Shown here one piece after another: positions 17,699-27,211 of a stretch of DNA of 64,000 nt. The stretch is from Jannaschia donghaensis (lineage in GTDB: Bacteria; Pseudomonadota; Alphaproteobacteria; Rhodobacterales; Rhodobacteraceae). The notes under the pieces were generated by a model. The model did no database searches. It worked only from the letters and a program-made list of their open reading frames with translations, and was not told where the DNA came from. The stretch lies in assembly GCF_001403795.1 (NCBI RefSeq), contig NZ_CXSU01000012.1, forward strand, positions 1,526,114-1,590,113. The letters are read 5' to 3'. Numbering within the stretch: the first letter of the stretch is position 1; each line of letters starts with the position of its first letter. The position numbers and the translations under genes were made by a program.

Positions 17699-18115
17699 TC
17701 AGCGGTCGGGCAGCAGCGACCCGATCAGGTCCATCAAACTGCGCGGCGGAGGCAGATCCCCGGTGAGACCCTTCAGTCGCGCGCTCGTCTGCGCCTTGAC
17801 CTGCAAACGGGCGTCTTCCACCGCCGTCAGGATCATCTCCTCCAGAACAGCGACCGGTCCATCGGTCAACTGCGGGTCGATCTTGACCGACCGCAGCCGC
17901 CCCGTCCCGTCGCAGGTCGCCTTGACCAGACCATCCGCGGCCTGCCCCTCGGCTTCCAAAGCGGCAAGATCCTCCTGAAACTGCGAGGCTTTGTTTTTCA
18001 TATCCGTCGCCCGTGCGACCAACTGATCGACGCGTGCGCCGGCGGGCGTCCCCGCTTCGCTCCCATCGCCTGTTTCGGGGCTGTCTACGGCTTTTGGCGT
18101 GTCTTTGTCGGCCAT
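17699..18115 (-). CDS. YbaB/EbfC-family nucleoid-associated protein
   Basis: The 138-residue protein has the YbaB pattern: a long helix with [21 protein letters not shown], the strand-turn [20 protein letters not shown] and a second helix [21 protein letters not shown]. YbaB homologues dimerise and bind DNA. It begins with an acidic Pro/Gly-rich N-terminal tail of about 30 residues, not usual for the family. I chose the ATG at 18115, which has AGGAGA six to eight bases upstream. It is divergent from cobS and is probably a paralogue of the standard ybaB that lies with dnaX/recR in most bacteria. Confidence 0.78.
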   Translation of the reverse strand: MADKDTPKAVDSPETGDGSEAGTPAGARVDQLVARATDMKNKASQFQEDLAALEAEGQAADGLVKATCDGTGRLRSVKIDPQLTDGPVAVLEEMILTAVEDARLQVKAQTSARLKGLTGDLPPPRSLMDLIGSLLPDR

Positions 18116-18255
18116 GTCGTTCTCTCCTGTTCGGGACAGAGGCCAACTCGGCGTTCGGGGCGGGGGTTCCGGCGGGCAGCCCCCGCGACACCCTTTCCCT
18201 TGCGACCCGAAAGGATATGTTGCAAGCGGGCGGGCGGACACGAAGGAGACATCGG

Positions 18256-19242
18256 ATGGCTGACGGAACGACCGACATGAACGCACTTCCGACCAAGGAC
18301 CTATCCGTCCGCGAGTTGTTCGGCATCGACAGCGACATGACCGTCAAGGCGTTCGAGGCCCCGTCCGAACGGACGCCCGCAATCGACCCGACCTACAAAT
18401 TCGATCCCGATACCACATTGGCCATTCTGGCCGGGTTCGGCTGGAACCGTCGCGTGATGATCCAAGGCTATCACGGCACGGGCAAATCGACCCACATCGA
18501 GCAGGTCGCCGCCCGGCTCAACTGGCCCTGCGTGCGCGTCAACCTCGACAGCCACATCAGCCGGATCGACCTGATCGGCAAGGACGCGATCCGTCTGAAG
18601 GACGGTGTGCAAGTTACTGAATTCCATGAAGGCATTTTGCCCTGGGCGCTGCGCAATCCGGTTGCCATCGTGTTCGACGAATACGATGCGGGCCGCGCCG
18701 ATGTGATGTTCGTGATCCAGCGCGTGCTGGAAACCGACGGCAAGCTGACCCTAATGGATCAAAATACGATTATCGAGCCGCACCCCAGCTTCCGCCTGTT
18801 CGCGACGGCCAACACCGTGGGTCTGGGCGATACGACCGGGCTTTATCATGGCACCCAGCAGATCAACCAGGCGCAGATGGACCGCTGGTCCCTGGTCGCG
18901 ACGCTCAACTATCTTGAGCATGACGCCGAGGCGGCCATCGTCATCGCCAAGAACCTGTCCTACGACACGACCGAGGGCCGCCAGACCATATCGCGCATGG
19001 TCACCGTCGCCGACCTGACGCGCACGGCCTTCATGAACGGGGACCTGTCGACCGTCATGTCGCCGCGCACCGTGCTGGCCTGGGCCCAGAACGCCGAAAT
19101 CTTTCACGACGTCGGCTATGCCTTCCGCCTGACGTTCCTGAACAAATGCGACGAGCTGGAGCGCCAGACCGTCGCCGAATTCTACCAGCGGTGCTTCGAC
19201 GAGGAATTGCCGGAAAGTGCGGCAAGCCTGAGCCTGGGGTGA
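18256..19242 (+). CDS. cobS: Cobaltochelatase subunit CobS
   Basis: The 328-residue AAA+ ATPase has Walker [10 protein letters not shown] at residues 71-79, Walker B in [17 protein letters not shown] and [21 protein letters not shown] as sensor/pore region. With CobT it forms the chaperone-like ring that drives CobN to insert cobalt into hydrogenobyrinic acid a,c-diamide in aerobic cobalamin synthesis. The ATG at 18256 has AAGGAG eight bases upstream. CobT lies 430 bases downstream with a small minus-strand gene between them. CobN is not in the window. Confidence 0.97.
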   Translation: MADGTTDMNALPTKDLSVRELFGIDSDMTVKAFEAPSERTPAIDPTYKFDPDTTLAILAGFGWNRRVMIQGYHGTGKSTHIEQVAARLNWPCVRVNLDSHISRIDLIGKDAIRLKDGVQVTEFHEGILPWALRNPVAIVFDEYDAGRADVMFVIQRVLETDGKLTLMDQNTIIEPHPSFRLFATANTVGLGDTTGLYHGTQQINQAQMDRWSLVATLNYLEHDAEAAIVIAKNLSYDTTEGRQTISRMVTVADLTRTAFMNGDLSTVMSPRTVLAWAQNAEIFHDVGYAFRLTFLNKCDELERQTVAEFYQRCFDEELPESAASLSLG

Positions 19243-19251
19243 TGATGGGCA

Positions 19252-19275
19252 CCCCTGCCGACACGTCGGCAGGGG
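19252..19275 (+). terminator. Terminator downstream of cobS
   Basis: CCCCTGCCGA and TCGGCAGGGG form a perfect 10-bp stem with a CACG loop nine bases after the cobS stop, followed nine bases later by TTTATTT. It lies between convergent genes and may act in both directions. It would also separate cobS from cobT transcription. Confidence 0.7.
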
Positions 19276-19284
19276 ACGTCCGGT

Positions 19285-19419
19285 TTATTTGACCTTCTTG
19301 CCCGACACGACGACGGCCCCGCGAATGGCACCCGCCTCACCGACAAAGGGCCCCTTGGGCTTTTCCTTCTTCGGCTTCTTCACTTCCTTGTTGCTTTTCT
19401 TGTTGTCGCCCTTGCCCAT
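19285..19419 (-). CDS. 44-residue Lys-rich protein between cobS and cobT
   Basis: A short frame from ATG 19419 encodes MGKGDNKKSNKEVKKPKKEK, a lysine-rich N-terminal half, followed by GPFVGEAGAIRGAVVVSGKK. AAAGGA lies upstream of the start. The Lys codons are AAG-dominated, as in real genes of GC-rich bacteria, while surrounding non-coding frames are Arg/Pro-rich. Similar short Lys-rich proteins occur in alphaproteobacteria as uncharacterised conserved proteins, to my recollection. It is antisense to both cob genes. Function is unknown; nucleic-acid or anionic-partner binding is a guess from charge. Confidence 0.65.
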   Translation of the reverse strand: MGKGDNKKSNKEVKKPKKEKPKGPFVGEAGAIRGAVVVSGKKVK

Positions 19420-19671
19420 GGTCGTCCTTTCGACGCGGTCCCGGGCGCAAGACGCCACCGCCGCATCACGATGTGAATAGATGAATCAGGGTTGCCCGGA
19501 TCCCGTGGGTCTGGGGCGATGATCCCGGCCCCGTGTCCCGATTTTGCAGGGGTCGAGGCGTGAAAGAACGCTACGCCGCCCCGAATTGAACGACAAGCGG
19601 CATCAACCGACGCGACATCACGGCGCGCCAGCACCATTGCTCCCGTTCCTTCCGAATGGTTTATCACTGAT

Positions 19672-21546
19672 ATGAACAAGCCCACCGACAACCCCGCCGA
19701 TCCGTTCAAGAAAGCCTTGGCCGAAGCGACCAAGACCATGGCTGACGACACCGATCTGGCCGTCACCTATTCCGTCGACCCGCCGGGGCAGACGAACGAC
19801 AGCCTGCGCCTGCCGCAGGTGTCGCGCCGAATGACACGCGACGAGGTTCTGCTGGCGCGCGGGACGGCGGACGCCTTCGCCCTGCGCCACCGCCACCACG
19901 ACACCGGCGTGTCCGCCAAGTACATGCCGCAGGGCAACATGGCGCGCGACCTTTACGATGCGATGGAAACGGCCCGCTGCGAGGCGGTGGGCGCGCGCGC
20001 CATGCCTGGCACCGCGGGTAACATCGACGCCAAGATCGCGACCGAAACGTCGCGCAAGGGATACGGCGACGTGACCGACAAGGCGCAGATCCCGTTGGCC
20101 GCCGCGATGGGATATTGGCTGCGCCAACAGGCGACAGGGCGTGATCTCCCAAATGGGGCAGCGAATGCCGTCGACCTGTGGCGCGGGTTCATCGAAGAAT
20201 CCACCGGCGACCGATGCGACAGCCTTGCGGACGTCTTGTCCGATCAGGCCGCCTTCGCACGCTTGGCCCGCCAGCTTATCCAGGATCTCGGCTACGGCGA
20301 TCAGCTGGGCGATGACCCGGATATGGAGGACGAGGATCAGGAGGACGAGGGCGAGACTGACGAGGAGGAGCAGGACGCCGATTCCACCGGCGATGACGAG
20401 GAGAACGAGCAGGACGACGAAGCCTCCCCCGAGCAGTCGCAGGATCAGCAGGACGACCCGTCGCAGGCCCAGGTGTCGATGGACGACATGGCCGACGAAG
20501 AGATGGGCGAAGAGGCCGAGATGCCCGACAGCGATGAGCACGGGGACCCGCCTGCCCCGCAGCCCGTGTCCGACGCCGACCCGAACTACACCGTCTATTC
20601 CGACGCCAACGACGAGATCGTCGGGGCCGAGGAGCTGGCCGAACCGGCCGAGCTGGAACGCCTACGCGCCTATCTCGACCAACAGTTGGAGCCGCTCAAG
20701 GGGGCCGTGTCGCGTCTGGCCAACAAGTTGCAGCGCCGCCTTCAGGCGCAACAGAACCGATCGTGGGAGTTCGACCTGGAGGAAGGTATTCTCGACGCCG
20801 GGCGCCTGGCCCGCGTCGTCGCCAACCCGACCACGCCGCTGTCGTTCAAGATGGAGCGTGACACCGAATTCCGCGACACCTGCGTCACGCTGCTGCTCGA
20901 CAATTCCGGCTCCATGCGCGGGCGGCCCATCTCCATCGCCGCAATCTGCGCCGACGTGCTGGCGCGCACGTTGGAACGGTGCGGCGTCAAGGTGGAAATC
21001 CTGGGCTTCACCACCCGTGCCTGGAAGGGCGGGCTGGCGCGTGAAGCCTGGCTCAAGGACGGCCGGCCCGCCACGCCGGGCCGCCTGAACGATTTGCGCC
21101 ACATCGTGTATAAATCCGCCGATGCGCCCTGGCGCCGGGTGCGCCCGAACCTCGGCTTGATGATGAAGGAAGGCCTCTTGAAGGAAAATATCGACGGCGA
21201 GGCCCTCGAATGGGCCCACCGCCGCGCGATTGCCCGGCCCGAGGCGCGCAAGATCCTGATGGTCATTTCCGATGGTGCCCCGGTGGACGATTCCACGCTT
21301 TCGGTGAACCCCGCCAACTACCTCGAGAAGCATCTGCGCGACGTGATCGCCATGGTCGAGAAGCGCCGCGCCGTCGAACTTCTTGCGATCGGCATCGGCC
21401 ACGACGTCACGCGGTACTACGACCGGGCCGTCACGATCACGGACGTGGAGCAATTGGCCGGCGCTATGACCGAACAGCTTGCCGCGTTGTTCGACAGCGA
21501 TCCGCGCAAGCGCGCGCGGGTGATGGGGATGCGCCGGGCGTCGTGA
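19672..21546 (+). CDS. cobT: Cobaltochelatase subunit CobT
   Basis: The 624-residue protein has the CobT architecture: an N-terminal helical domain (to about residue 215), a strongly acidic Asp/Glu/Gln linker (about 215-300), and a C-terminal von Willebrand A domain with the MIDAS sequence [11 protein letters not shown], the first Asp being residue 410. It partners CobS in cobalt insertion into the corrin ring. The start [21 protein letters not shown] is typical. No strong ribosome site is visible before the ATG. Transcription probably starts in the 250-base gap after the small Lys-rich gene. Confidence 0.97.
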   Translation: MNKPTDNPADPFKKALAEATKTMADDTDLAVTYSVDPPGQTNDSLRLPQVSRRMTRDEVLLARGTADAFALRHRHHDTGVSAKYMPQGNMARDLYDAMETARCEAVGARAMPGTAGNIDAKIATETSRKGYGDVTDKAQIPLAAAMGYWLRQQATGRDLPNGAANAVDLWRGFIEESTGDRCDSLADVLSDQAAFARLARQLIQDLGYGDQLGDDPDMEDEDQEDEGETDEEEQDADSTGDDEENEQDDEASPEQSQDQQDDPSQAQVSMDDMADEEMGEEAEMPDSDEHGDPPAPQPVSDADPNYTVYSDANDEIVGAEELAEPAELERLRAYLDQQLEPLKGAVSRLANKLQRRLQAQQNRSWEFDLEEGILDAGRLARVVANPTTPLSFKMERDTEFRDTCVTLLLDNSGSMRGRPISIAAICADVLARTLERCGVKVEILGFTTRAWKGGLAREAWLKDGRPATPGRLNDLRHIVYKSADAPWRRVRPNLGLMMKEGLLKENIDGEALEWAHRRAIARPEARKILMVISDGAPVDDSTLSVNPANYLEKHLRDVIAMVEKRRAVELLAIGIGHDVTRYYDRAVTITDVEQLAGAMTEQLAALFDSDPRKRARVMGMRRAS

Positions 21547-21782
21547 CGGGGCACGTCTGGCAACGGCAGATGCCTCCGGCGGGGATATTTGAGAAACGGA
21601 GAATCGGATCCGCCCCGTCCCCCGCCGGAAGACCGGGAAGGGATGGGGCTTCTTCGTTTACGATCATCGGCTTCCCAGCCTGTACCGCTCCAGCCTTCTG
21701 ACGGAAACGTCCTAAGAAACGGTTTCCCGCTTCTCCGTTTTCCAAATATCCAAGACACACCGTTTCCCCGCACGAGGCCCCC
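21547..21782. repeat. Intergenic inverted-repeat element (GGATATTT...GGAGAA)
   Basis: The cobT-pepP gap holds two inverted copies of a 22-base unit: GGATATTTGAGAAACGGAGA at 21583 onward, and the reverse complement of GGATATTTGGAAAACGGAGA ending at 21751. They are about 125 bases apart, each 22 bases long with 19 or 20 matches. The left copy is preceded by GCCTCCGGCGG. Sequences of the CTCCGGCGGGGATATTT type recur between genes in Rhodobacterales genomes, to my recollection, so this may be a dispersed intergenic element. No gene is seen in this gap. Confidence 0.55.
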
Positions 21783-23561
21783 ATGTTCCAGACCTTCGAC
21801 GTCACCGCCCGCCCCGAAGCCGCCGCCCCCCGCGTGGCCAAGCTGCGCGATTGGATGGCAGATCAGAATCTCGACGCCTTCCTCGTGCCCCGCGCCGACG
21901 CGCATCAGGGTGAATACGTCGCCCCCCGCGACGAGAGGATGGCCTGGATCTCCGGCTTTACCGGATCCGCCGGCTTCGTCGTCGTGCTACGCGACCGGGC
22001 GGCCGTGTTCACGGACGGGCGCTACACCGTGCAGGTCAAGGCGCAGACTGACTCCGACGTGTTCGAAACCGTGAATTGGCCCGCGACCGGTCTGGCCGAT
22101 TGGCTTCCGGACGCGCTGCCCGATGGGGGGCGTGTCGGCTTCGACGCGATGCTGCATCCGGTCGATCAGATGAAGTCCCTTTCTGATCTGCCGGGGATCG
22201 ACTTCGTGCCCTGCGCCAACGGTGTCGATGCGGTATGGGACGACCGGCCGGACGCCCCCGCCGCCCCGATGACGGTCTACCCCGAGGCGCTGGCCGGTCG
22301 GTCCGCCGCCGACAAGCGGGCGGACATCGCGGCCACATTGCCCGGCCATGGTGTGGACGCGGTGCTGACCAACGCACCCGAAGCGGTCGCCTGGCTGCTG
22401 AACATTCGCGGCGGGGACATTGCGCGCACGCCGATCCCGCAGTGTTTCGCCGTCCTGCACGCCGATGCCTCCGTCGACCTTATCTGCGACCCGCCCAAAT
22501 CCGAGCCTGTCCGCGACCATCTCGGCCCCGACGTCCGCATCTGCGCCCCGTCCGATATGCCGTCGCTGCTCGCGGGGTTGACCGGACCGGTCGGTTACGA
22601 TGCGGCCAGCTGTCCCGTCGGTCTGGCAGAAATGCTGTCGGAGGGGCGCGCCATCTCCGACCCGTTCGCCCTGCCCCGTGCAATCAAGACCGACGCGGAG
22701 ATCACCGCCACGACCGAAGCGCACCTGCGCGACGCTGCCGCAATGGTCCGTTTCCTGCGCTGGCTGGATCAGGATTGCACCCCACAGACGACCGAAATCG
22801 ACGTCGTTACCGCCCTAGAAGGGTTTCGCCGCGAAACCAACCAACTGCGTGACATCAGCTTCGAGACGATTGCCGGGTCCGGTCCGAACGGAGCCATCGT
22901 CCATTACCGCGTGAACACGGAGACGAACCGCACCCTCGACACCGACAGCGTCCTCCTGGTGGATTCCGGTGGCCAATACCTCGATGGCACGACCGACATC
23001 ACCCGCACCATTCCGCTGGGTCAGCCGCCGCAAGACATCGCCCGCGCCTTCACCCGCGTCCTGCAGGGCATGATCGCCGTCAGCCGGGCACGGTTTCCCG
23101 TCGGCGTCGCCGGCGCGCATCTGGACGCGCTGGCCCGCGCGCCGCTGTGGATGGAGCATCGGGACTATGACCACGGCACCGGGCACGGCGTCGGCGTGTA
23201 TCTGGGTGTCCACGATGGTCCGGCCCGTATCAGCCGGGCCAGCACGGTGCCGTTGAAGGCCGGCATGATCCTGTCGAACGAGCCTGGATATTATCGCCCT
23301 GGCGAATACGGCATTCGGATCGAAAACCTGATCGTCTGCACGCCCGCCCCGCGCCCCGACGGCGGCGACGACCGCGACATGCTGCGGTTCGAAACGCTGA
23401 CCCTCGTGCCCATCGACCGGCGTCTTATCCAGACCGATCTTCTGTCGGGCGACGAACGCAACTGGATCGACACCTATCATGCGACAGTCGCCGCGCGGAT
23501 CGGGCCCCGCGTCGACGGATCGGACCGCACGTGGCTGGATAATATGTGCGCGCCGCTGTGA
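21783..23561 (+). CDS. Aminopeptidase P family (M24B) Xaa-Pro peptidase
   Basis: The 592-residue protein has two creatinase-like N-terminal domains (about 1-300), then a pita-bread metallopeptidase fold. Metal ligands are visible in DSGGQYLDGTTDITRT (two Asp), HGTGHGVGVYLGVHDG (His), LSNEPGYY (Glu) and IRIENLIV (Glu). The length matches the long, cytosolic eukaryote-like aminopeptidase P group rather than the E. coli PepP of about 440. It removes N-terminal residues before proline. It starts just after the inverted-repeat element. Confidence 0.93.
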   Translation: MFQTFDVTARPEAAAPRVAKLRDWMADQNLDAFLVPRADAHQGEYVAPRDERMAWISGFTGSAGFVVVLRDRAAVFTDGRYTVQVKAQTDSDVFETVNWPATGLADWLPDALPDGGRVGFDAMLHPVDQMKSLSDLPGIDFVPCANGVDAVWDDRPDAPAAPMTVYPEALAGRSAADKRADIAATLPGHGVDAVLTNAPEAVAWLLNIRGGDIARTPIPQCFAVLHADASVDLICDPPKSEPVRDHLGPDVRICAPSDMPSLLAGLTGPVGYDAASCPVGLAEMLSEGRAISDPFALPRAIKTDAEITATTEAHLRDAAAMVRFLRWLDQDCTPQTTEIDVVTALEGFRRETNQLRDISFETIAGSGPNGAIVHYRVNTETNRTLDTDSVLLVDSGGQYLDGTTDITRTIPLGQPPQDIARAFTRVLQGMIAVSRARFPVGVAGAHLDALARAPLWMEHRDYDHGTGHGVGVYLGVHDGPARISRASTVPLKAGMILSNEPGYYRPGEYGIRIENLIVCTPAPRPDGGDDRDMLRFETLTLVPIDRRLIQTDLLSGDERNWIDTYHATVAARIGPRVDGSDRTWLDNMCAPL

Positions 23562-23619
23562 CCTTCCCAACCGACAGCGGTCGGGTTACGGTCCGCGCCT
23601 ACCCACGAGGAGTGCCGAA

Positions 23620-23961
23620 ATGACCAAGATCACCGTGACGCCCGCCACCGGCACATGGACCGTCCGCAGCGACGATGGCGTCATCGTCGAAAGCAAGAAC
23701 GCCCTGTCCCTGGTCGAAGGCGACCGCCCGTTCGTCATCTATTTTCCACGCGAAGACATCGCGATGGCCCTGTTCGAGCGGACCCAGACGACCACCACCT
23801 GCCCGCACAAGGGCACGGCCGCCTATTACAGCTATGTCGGCCAGTCGGGCACGCTCAAGGACGTGGCCTGGACCTATGAAAACGTCATCAACGACGACGC
23901 AAAAGCTGTCGAAGGGCACATGGCGTTCTATGCCGGCAAGGTGACGGTCGAGCAGATCTGA
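23620..23961 (+). CDS. DUF427-family protein
   Basis: The 113-residue protein has the DUF427 pattern: GTWTVRSDDGVIVESKNALS, then FVIYFPREDI, TTTTCPHKGTAAYYSY and a C-terminal MAFYAGKVTVEQ. The CPHKG segment is the family's best-known signature. It is a small cytosolic beta-rich protein of unknown activity. The ATG at 23620 follows GAGGAG. About 60 bases separate it from the peptidase gene, so cotranscription is possible. Confidence 0.88.
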   Translation: MTKITVTPATGTWTVRSDDGVIVESKNALSLVEGDRPFVIYFPREDIAMALFERTQTTTTCPHKGTAAYYSYVGQSGTLKDVAWTYENVINDDAKAVEGHMAFYAGKVTVEQI

Positions 23962-24064
23962 TATCCGGTGCGGCAGGCGTGGGGATAATTGTCTCTGAAC
24001 GACGAGATTACGGACTCTGTCGGTCGGGGTCAGATTCGCAACCGGTTGGTCACGACCACACCCC

Positions 24065-25438
24065 TCAGTTCTGCCGCACCAGCTTGCCGGGGTTCATCAG
24101 GCCATCGGGGTCCAGCGCGCGTTTGAGCGCGCCCATGACGTCCCAGGCCGCGCCGTGTTCCGCCTCCATCAGATGCAGCTTGCCGAAGCCCACGCCGTGT
24201 TCCCCCGTCGCCGTCCCGCCCAGATCCAGCGCGTGCGCGACCATCGCGTCCGACAGCCGTTTCGCCTCTGCGATCTCGTCCGGATCATCGCGGTCCACCA
24301 ACAGGATCGCGTGATAGTTGCCGTCGCCGACATGCCCCAGGATCGGACCATCCAGACCCGAAGCATGGATATCCGCTGCGGCCCGCATGATCGCCTCGCC
24401 CAGCTTCGAGATTGGCACGCAGACGTCCGTCACCACCGCCGTCGCGCCGGGGCGGGTCGCCAGAATGGTGTGATACGCCCGGTGCCGCATCGACCAGAGT
24501 CGGCTGCGATCCTCGGCTTGCGTGGCCCAGGCGTAGGCTCCGCCGCCATGCTCCGCGGCGATGTCGCCGAACCGCGCGGCCTCTGCCGCGACCGCCTCCT
24601 CCGTGCCGTGAAATTCCAGCAGAAGATGCGGGCGTTCGGGCAGGGCCGCGCCGTCGGCGGCGTTCAGGATGCGCACGGTCGCCACGTCGACGTATTCGAT
24701 CCGCGCGGGCGTCAGGCCCATCTGCATCGCCGTGATCACTGCGTCGATCGCGCCATCGGTGGTGTCGAACCCGCAGACGGCCGCCGACACGGCCTCGGGC
24801 TGACCCCACAAGCGCAGCGTCAGTTCCGTCATCAGACCCAGCGTCCCCTCCGACCCGACGAAAAGCCGGGTGAGGTCGTAACCGGCCGACGATTTGCGCG
24901 CCCGCGTTCCCGTGTGGATGATGCGACCGTCGGCCAGCACCACCTCTAGCGCGCGCACCTGATCGGCCATCGTGCCGTAGCGGACGGCGGTCGTCCCCGA
25001 CGCCCGCGTCGCCGCCATGCCGCCGAGACTGGCATTCGCCCCCGGATCGACCGGAAAGAAGAGACCTGTCGCGCGCAATTCGGTATTCAGCGACTCGCGC
25101 GTTACACCGGGCTGGACGCGCACCAGCATGTCTTCGGGGACCACCTCCAGCACCTTGTCCATGCGCCTGAAATCGATGGTGACGCCCCCGCGCGGCGCGC
25201 TGCCATGCCCTTCCAGCGCGGTGCCCGTGCCCCAGCCGACAACCGGAACGCCGTGGCGCGCGCAGATGGCGACGATGCGCGACACCTCCTCGGTGGTGTC
25301 GGGATAGACGACGGCCTCCGGCGGCATCGGGGCGTGATAGGTCTCGGACCGACCATGCAAATCCAGATCGCTCTTTCCCGTGGATAGCCGTTCGCCTAGC
25401 ATCGAGGCGAGTTCACTTAGCGCGTCTTGCGGGATCAT
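24065..25438 (-). CDS. FAD-linked D-lactate/glycolate-type oxidase
   Basis: The 457-residue protein has the PCMH-type FAD-binding domain (GWGTGTALEGHGSAP, then VDPGANASLGGMAATRASG and SSAGYDLTRLFVGSEGTLG) and a C-terminal FAD-oxidase domain with GDGNYHAILLVD and GTATGEHGVGFGK, including the metal/flavin-site histidines. The closest functional class is D-lactate dehydrogenase/glycolate oxidase GlcD. No glcE or glcF partner is present, so it may be a stand-alone D-2-hydroxyacid dehydrogenase. The ATG at 25438 has GGAGGGGAAGGG upstream. It diverges from the chloride channel gene. Confidence 0.88.
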   Translation of the reverse strand: MIPQDALSELASMLGERLSTGKSDLDLHGRSETYHAPMPPEAVVYPDTTEEVSRIVAICARHGVPVVGWGTGTALEGHGSAPRGGVTIDFRRMDKVLEVVPEDMLVRVQPGVTRESLNTELRATGLFFPVDPGANASLGGMAATRASGTTAVRYGTMADQVRALEVVLADGRIIHTGTRARKSSAGYDLTRLFVGSEGTLGLMTELTLRLWGQPEAVSAAVCGFDTTDGAIDAVITAMQMGLTPARIEYVDVATVRILNAADGAALPERPHLLLEFHGTEEAVAAEAARFGDIAAEHGGGAYAWATQAEDRSRLWSMRHRAYHTILATRPGATAVVTDVCVPISKLGEAIMRAAADIHASGLDGPILGHVGDGNYHAILLVDRDDPDEIAEAKRLSDAMVAHALDLGGTATGEHGVGFGKLHLMEAEHGAAWDVMGALKRALDPDGLMNPGKLVRQN

Positions 25439-25507
25439 CGGCCCTTCCCCTCCATCGGACGCCCCTTGGTGCGGTAGGGCCGCGGGAAGGACAAGTGCGA
25501 TGAAAGG

Positions 25508-27211
25508 GTGGCGCCGTTGACCGACACGCCGGCCCCCCGTCGCCCGCGCGACCCGGCCGCATCCGGCCTGCCCGCCCCGTTGCGCCGCACCTGGGCCGTG
25601 ATCCGCGACCGGGGCCCGTCCAAGATACAGTTCTGGTTCATCGCCCTGATGGTCGGCATCGCATCGGGATATGCCGCCGTCGGGTTCATGCGGGCGATCG
25701 AATTCCTGCAGACCTCGCTTTACGGCACGGACGATCCGCGCACCCTGCACAGCTTTGCCGCGACGCTGCCGTGGTACTGGATTCTGATGCTGCCCTGCAT
25801 CGGCGGGTTGATCGTAGGATGGATCCTGACGCGGTTCACCCCCGACGGGCGGGTGCGTGGCCCGGCCGAAGTGATTCAGGCCTCGGCCATGAAGGAGGGC
25901 CGGGTCGAACGTCGCGCGGGCCTTGCCTCCATGGCGGCATCGCTGATCACATTGTCGTCGGGCGGCTCCACCGGGCGGGAAGGTCCGGTCGTCCACCTGG
26001 TCGGCATGATCGCGGGCTGGGTGTCCAACAAGATGAACGCCGACGGGGTGACGGGCCGCGACCTGTTGGGCTGCGCGGTTGCCGCCGGGGTCGCGGCCAG
26101 CTTCAACGCACCGCTGGCCGGCGCCTTGTTCGCGATGGAGGTGGTGCTGCGCCACTTCGCCGTCCACGCTTTCGCCCCCATCACCATCGCAGCTGTCTCG
26201 GGGTCGGTCATCAGCCGGACGCATTTCGGCGACGTTACCGAATTCATCCTGCCCGAAGCCAGCGCGCTGGCCTTCTATATCGAACTGCCGGCGTTCCTGC
26301 TGCTTGGGCTGACGTCGGGCCTGATCGCTTTCGTGTTGATGCGGTCGGTGTTCTTTGCCGAAGACGTCGCCAACGAATTGCAGGCGCGCCTGAGGATGCC
26401 CGCCATGCTGCGCCCCGCGCTGGCAGGTCTGATGCTGGGCGGATTCGCGATCTTCTTTCCGCATATCATCGGCGTCGGGTACGAGACGACCTCGGCCGCG
26501 CTGTCGGGCGATCTGTTGCTGCGCGAAGCGGTGATCTTCGCCGTCCTCAAGGTCGTCGCTGTGTCGATCACGATGGGCGGACGCATGGGCGGCGGCATCT
26601 TTTCCCCGGCGCTGATGATCGGCGCATTGGTGGGACTGGCCTTCGGGGCCATCGCGACGTCGTTCTTCCCCGACATCTCCGGCTCCGAGACGCTCTATGC
26701 GCTGGCCGGAATGGGGGCCGTGGCCGGGGCCGTGCTGGGGGCACCGATTTCCACGACGCTGATCGTTTTCGAACTGACGGGCGACTGGCAGACCGGTCTT
26801 GCGGTGATGATCGCCGTGTCGATCGCCTCGGCCCTGTCGGGGCGGTTGGTGGATCGGTCATTCTTCCTGACGCAACTGGAACGACGCGGCATCCATCTGG
26901 CCGCCGGTCCGCAGGCCTATCTTCTGGCGATGTTCAAGGTTTCGGCCGTGATGAAGTCACCCGACCATCCCAAGGCTCCCAAGGAAGACCGCATCCGACG
27001 CGCCATGAACGAAGGTCTGTTCGTGGCCCCCGGCGACACGTTGGAGGCGGCGATGCCCCTGTTCGAGCGGTCGAACTCCGACTTCCTGGCCGTCACACGC
27101 CTGACCGAGAAAGACGGCGCGCCCGACGTCCTGGGTGTCTTGCTACATGTCGATGCGCTGCGCGTGTACAACCGCGCGTTGGCCGCCACAGCGGCGGAGG
27201 AGCATTCGTGA
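25508..27211 (+). CDS. ClC-family chloride channel/antiporter with CBS domain
   Basis: The 567-residue membrane protein has the ClC signature SGGSTGREGP with the gating Glu158, plus GGGIFSPALMIGALVG in the second half. The C-terminal tail (after about residue 480) has one recognisable CBS module (RRAMNEGLFVAPGDTLEAAM, then LGVLLHVDALRVYN). ClC proteins conduct chloride or exchange it for protons. The start is uncertain: GTG at 25508 is listed, TTG at 25517 is possible. The next gene begins inside its stop codon. Confidence 0.92.
   Translation: MAPLTDTPAPRRPRDPAASGLPAPLRRTWAVIRDRGPSKIQFWFIALMVGIASGYAAVGFMRAIEFLQTSLYGTDDPRTLHSFAATLPWYWILMLPCIGGLIVGWILTRFTPDGRVRGPAEVIQASAMKEGRVERRAGLASMAASLITLSSGGSTGREGPVVHLVGMIAGWVSNKMNADGVTGRDLLGCAVAAGVAASFNAPLAGALFAMEVVLRHFAVHAFAPITIAAVSGSVISRTHFGDVTEFILPEASALAFYIELPAFLLLGLTSGLIAFVLMRSVFFAEDVANELQARLRMPAMLRPALAGLMLGGFAIFFPHIIGVGYETTSAALSGDLLLREAVIFAVLKVVAVSITMGGRMGGGIFSPALMIGALVGLAFGAIATSFFPDISGSETLYALAGMGAVAGAVLGAPISTTLIVFELTGDWQTGLAVMIAVSIASALSGRLVDRSFFLTQLERRGIHLAAGPQAYLLAMFKVSAVMKSPDHPKAPKEDRIRRAMNEGLFVAPGDTLEAAMPLFERSNSDFLAVTRLTEKDGAPDVLGVLLHVDALRVYNRALAATAAEEHS

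Noticed and set aside
18116-18255. Cobalamin riboswitch before cobS
   Set aside because: The 140-base gap is short and no conserved B12-box sequence is visible; it looks like an ordinary divergent promoter region.
25439-26464. Extension of the FAD oxidase frame by 342 residues
   Set aside because: The extra part is antisense to the ClC channel gene; the oxidase N-terminus and ribosome site are at 25438.
25771-27207. A long plus-strand frame leading into the Rossmann-fold gene
   Set aside because: It overlaps the ClC channel gene in another frame. The true protein begins at the GTG at 27208 with a ribosome site.
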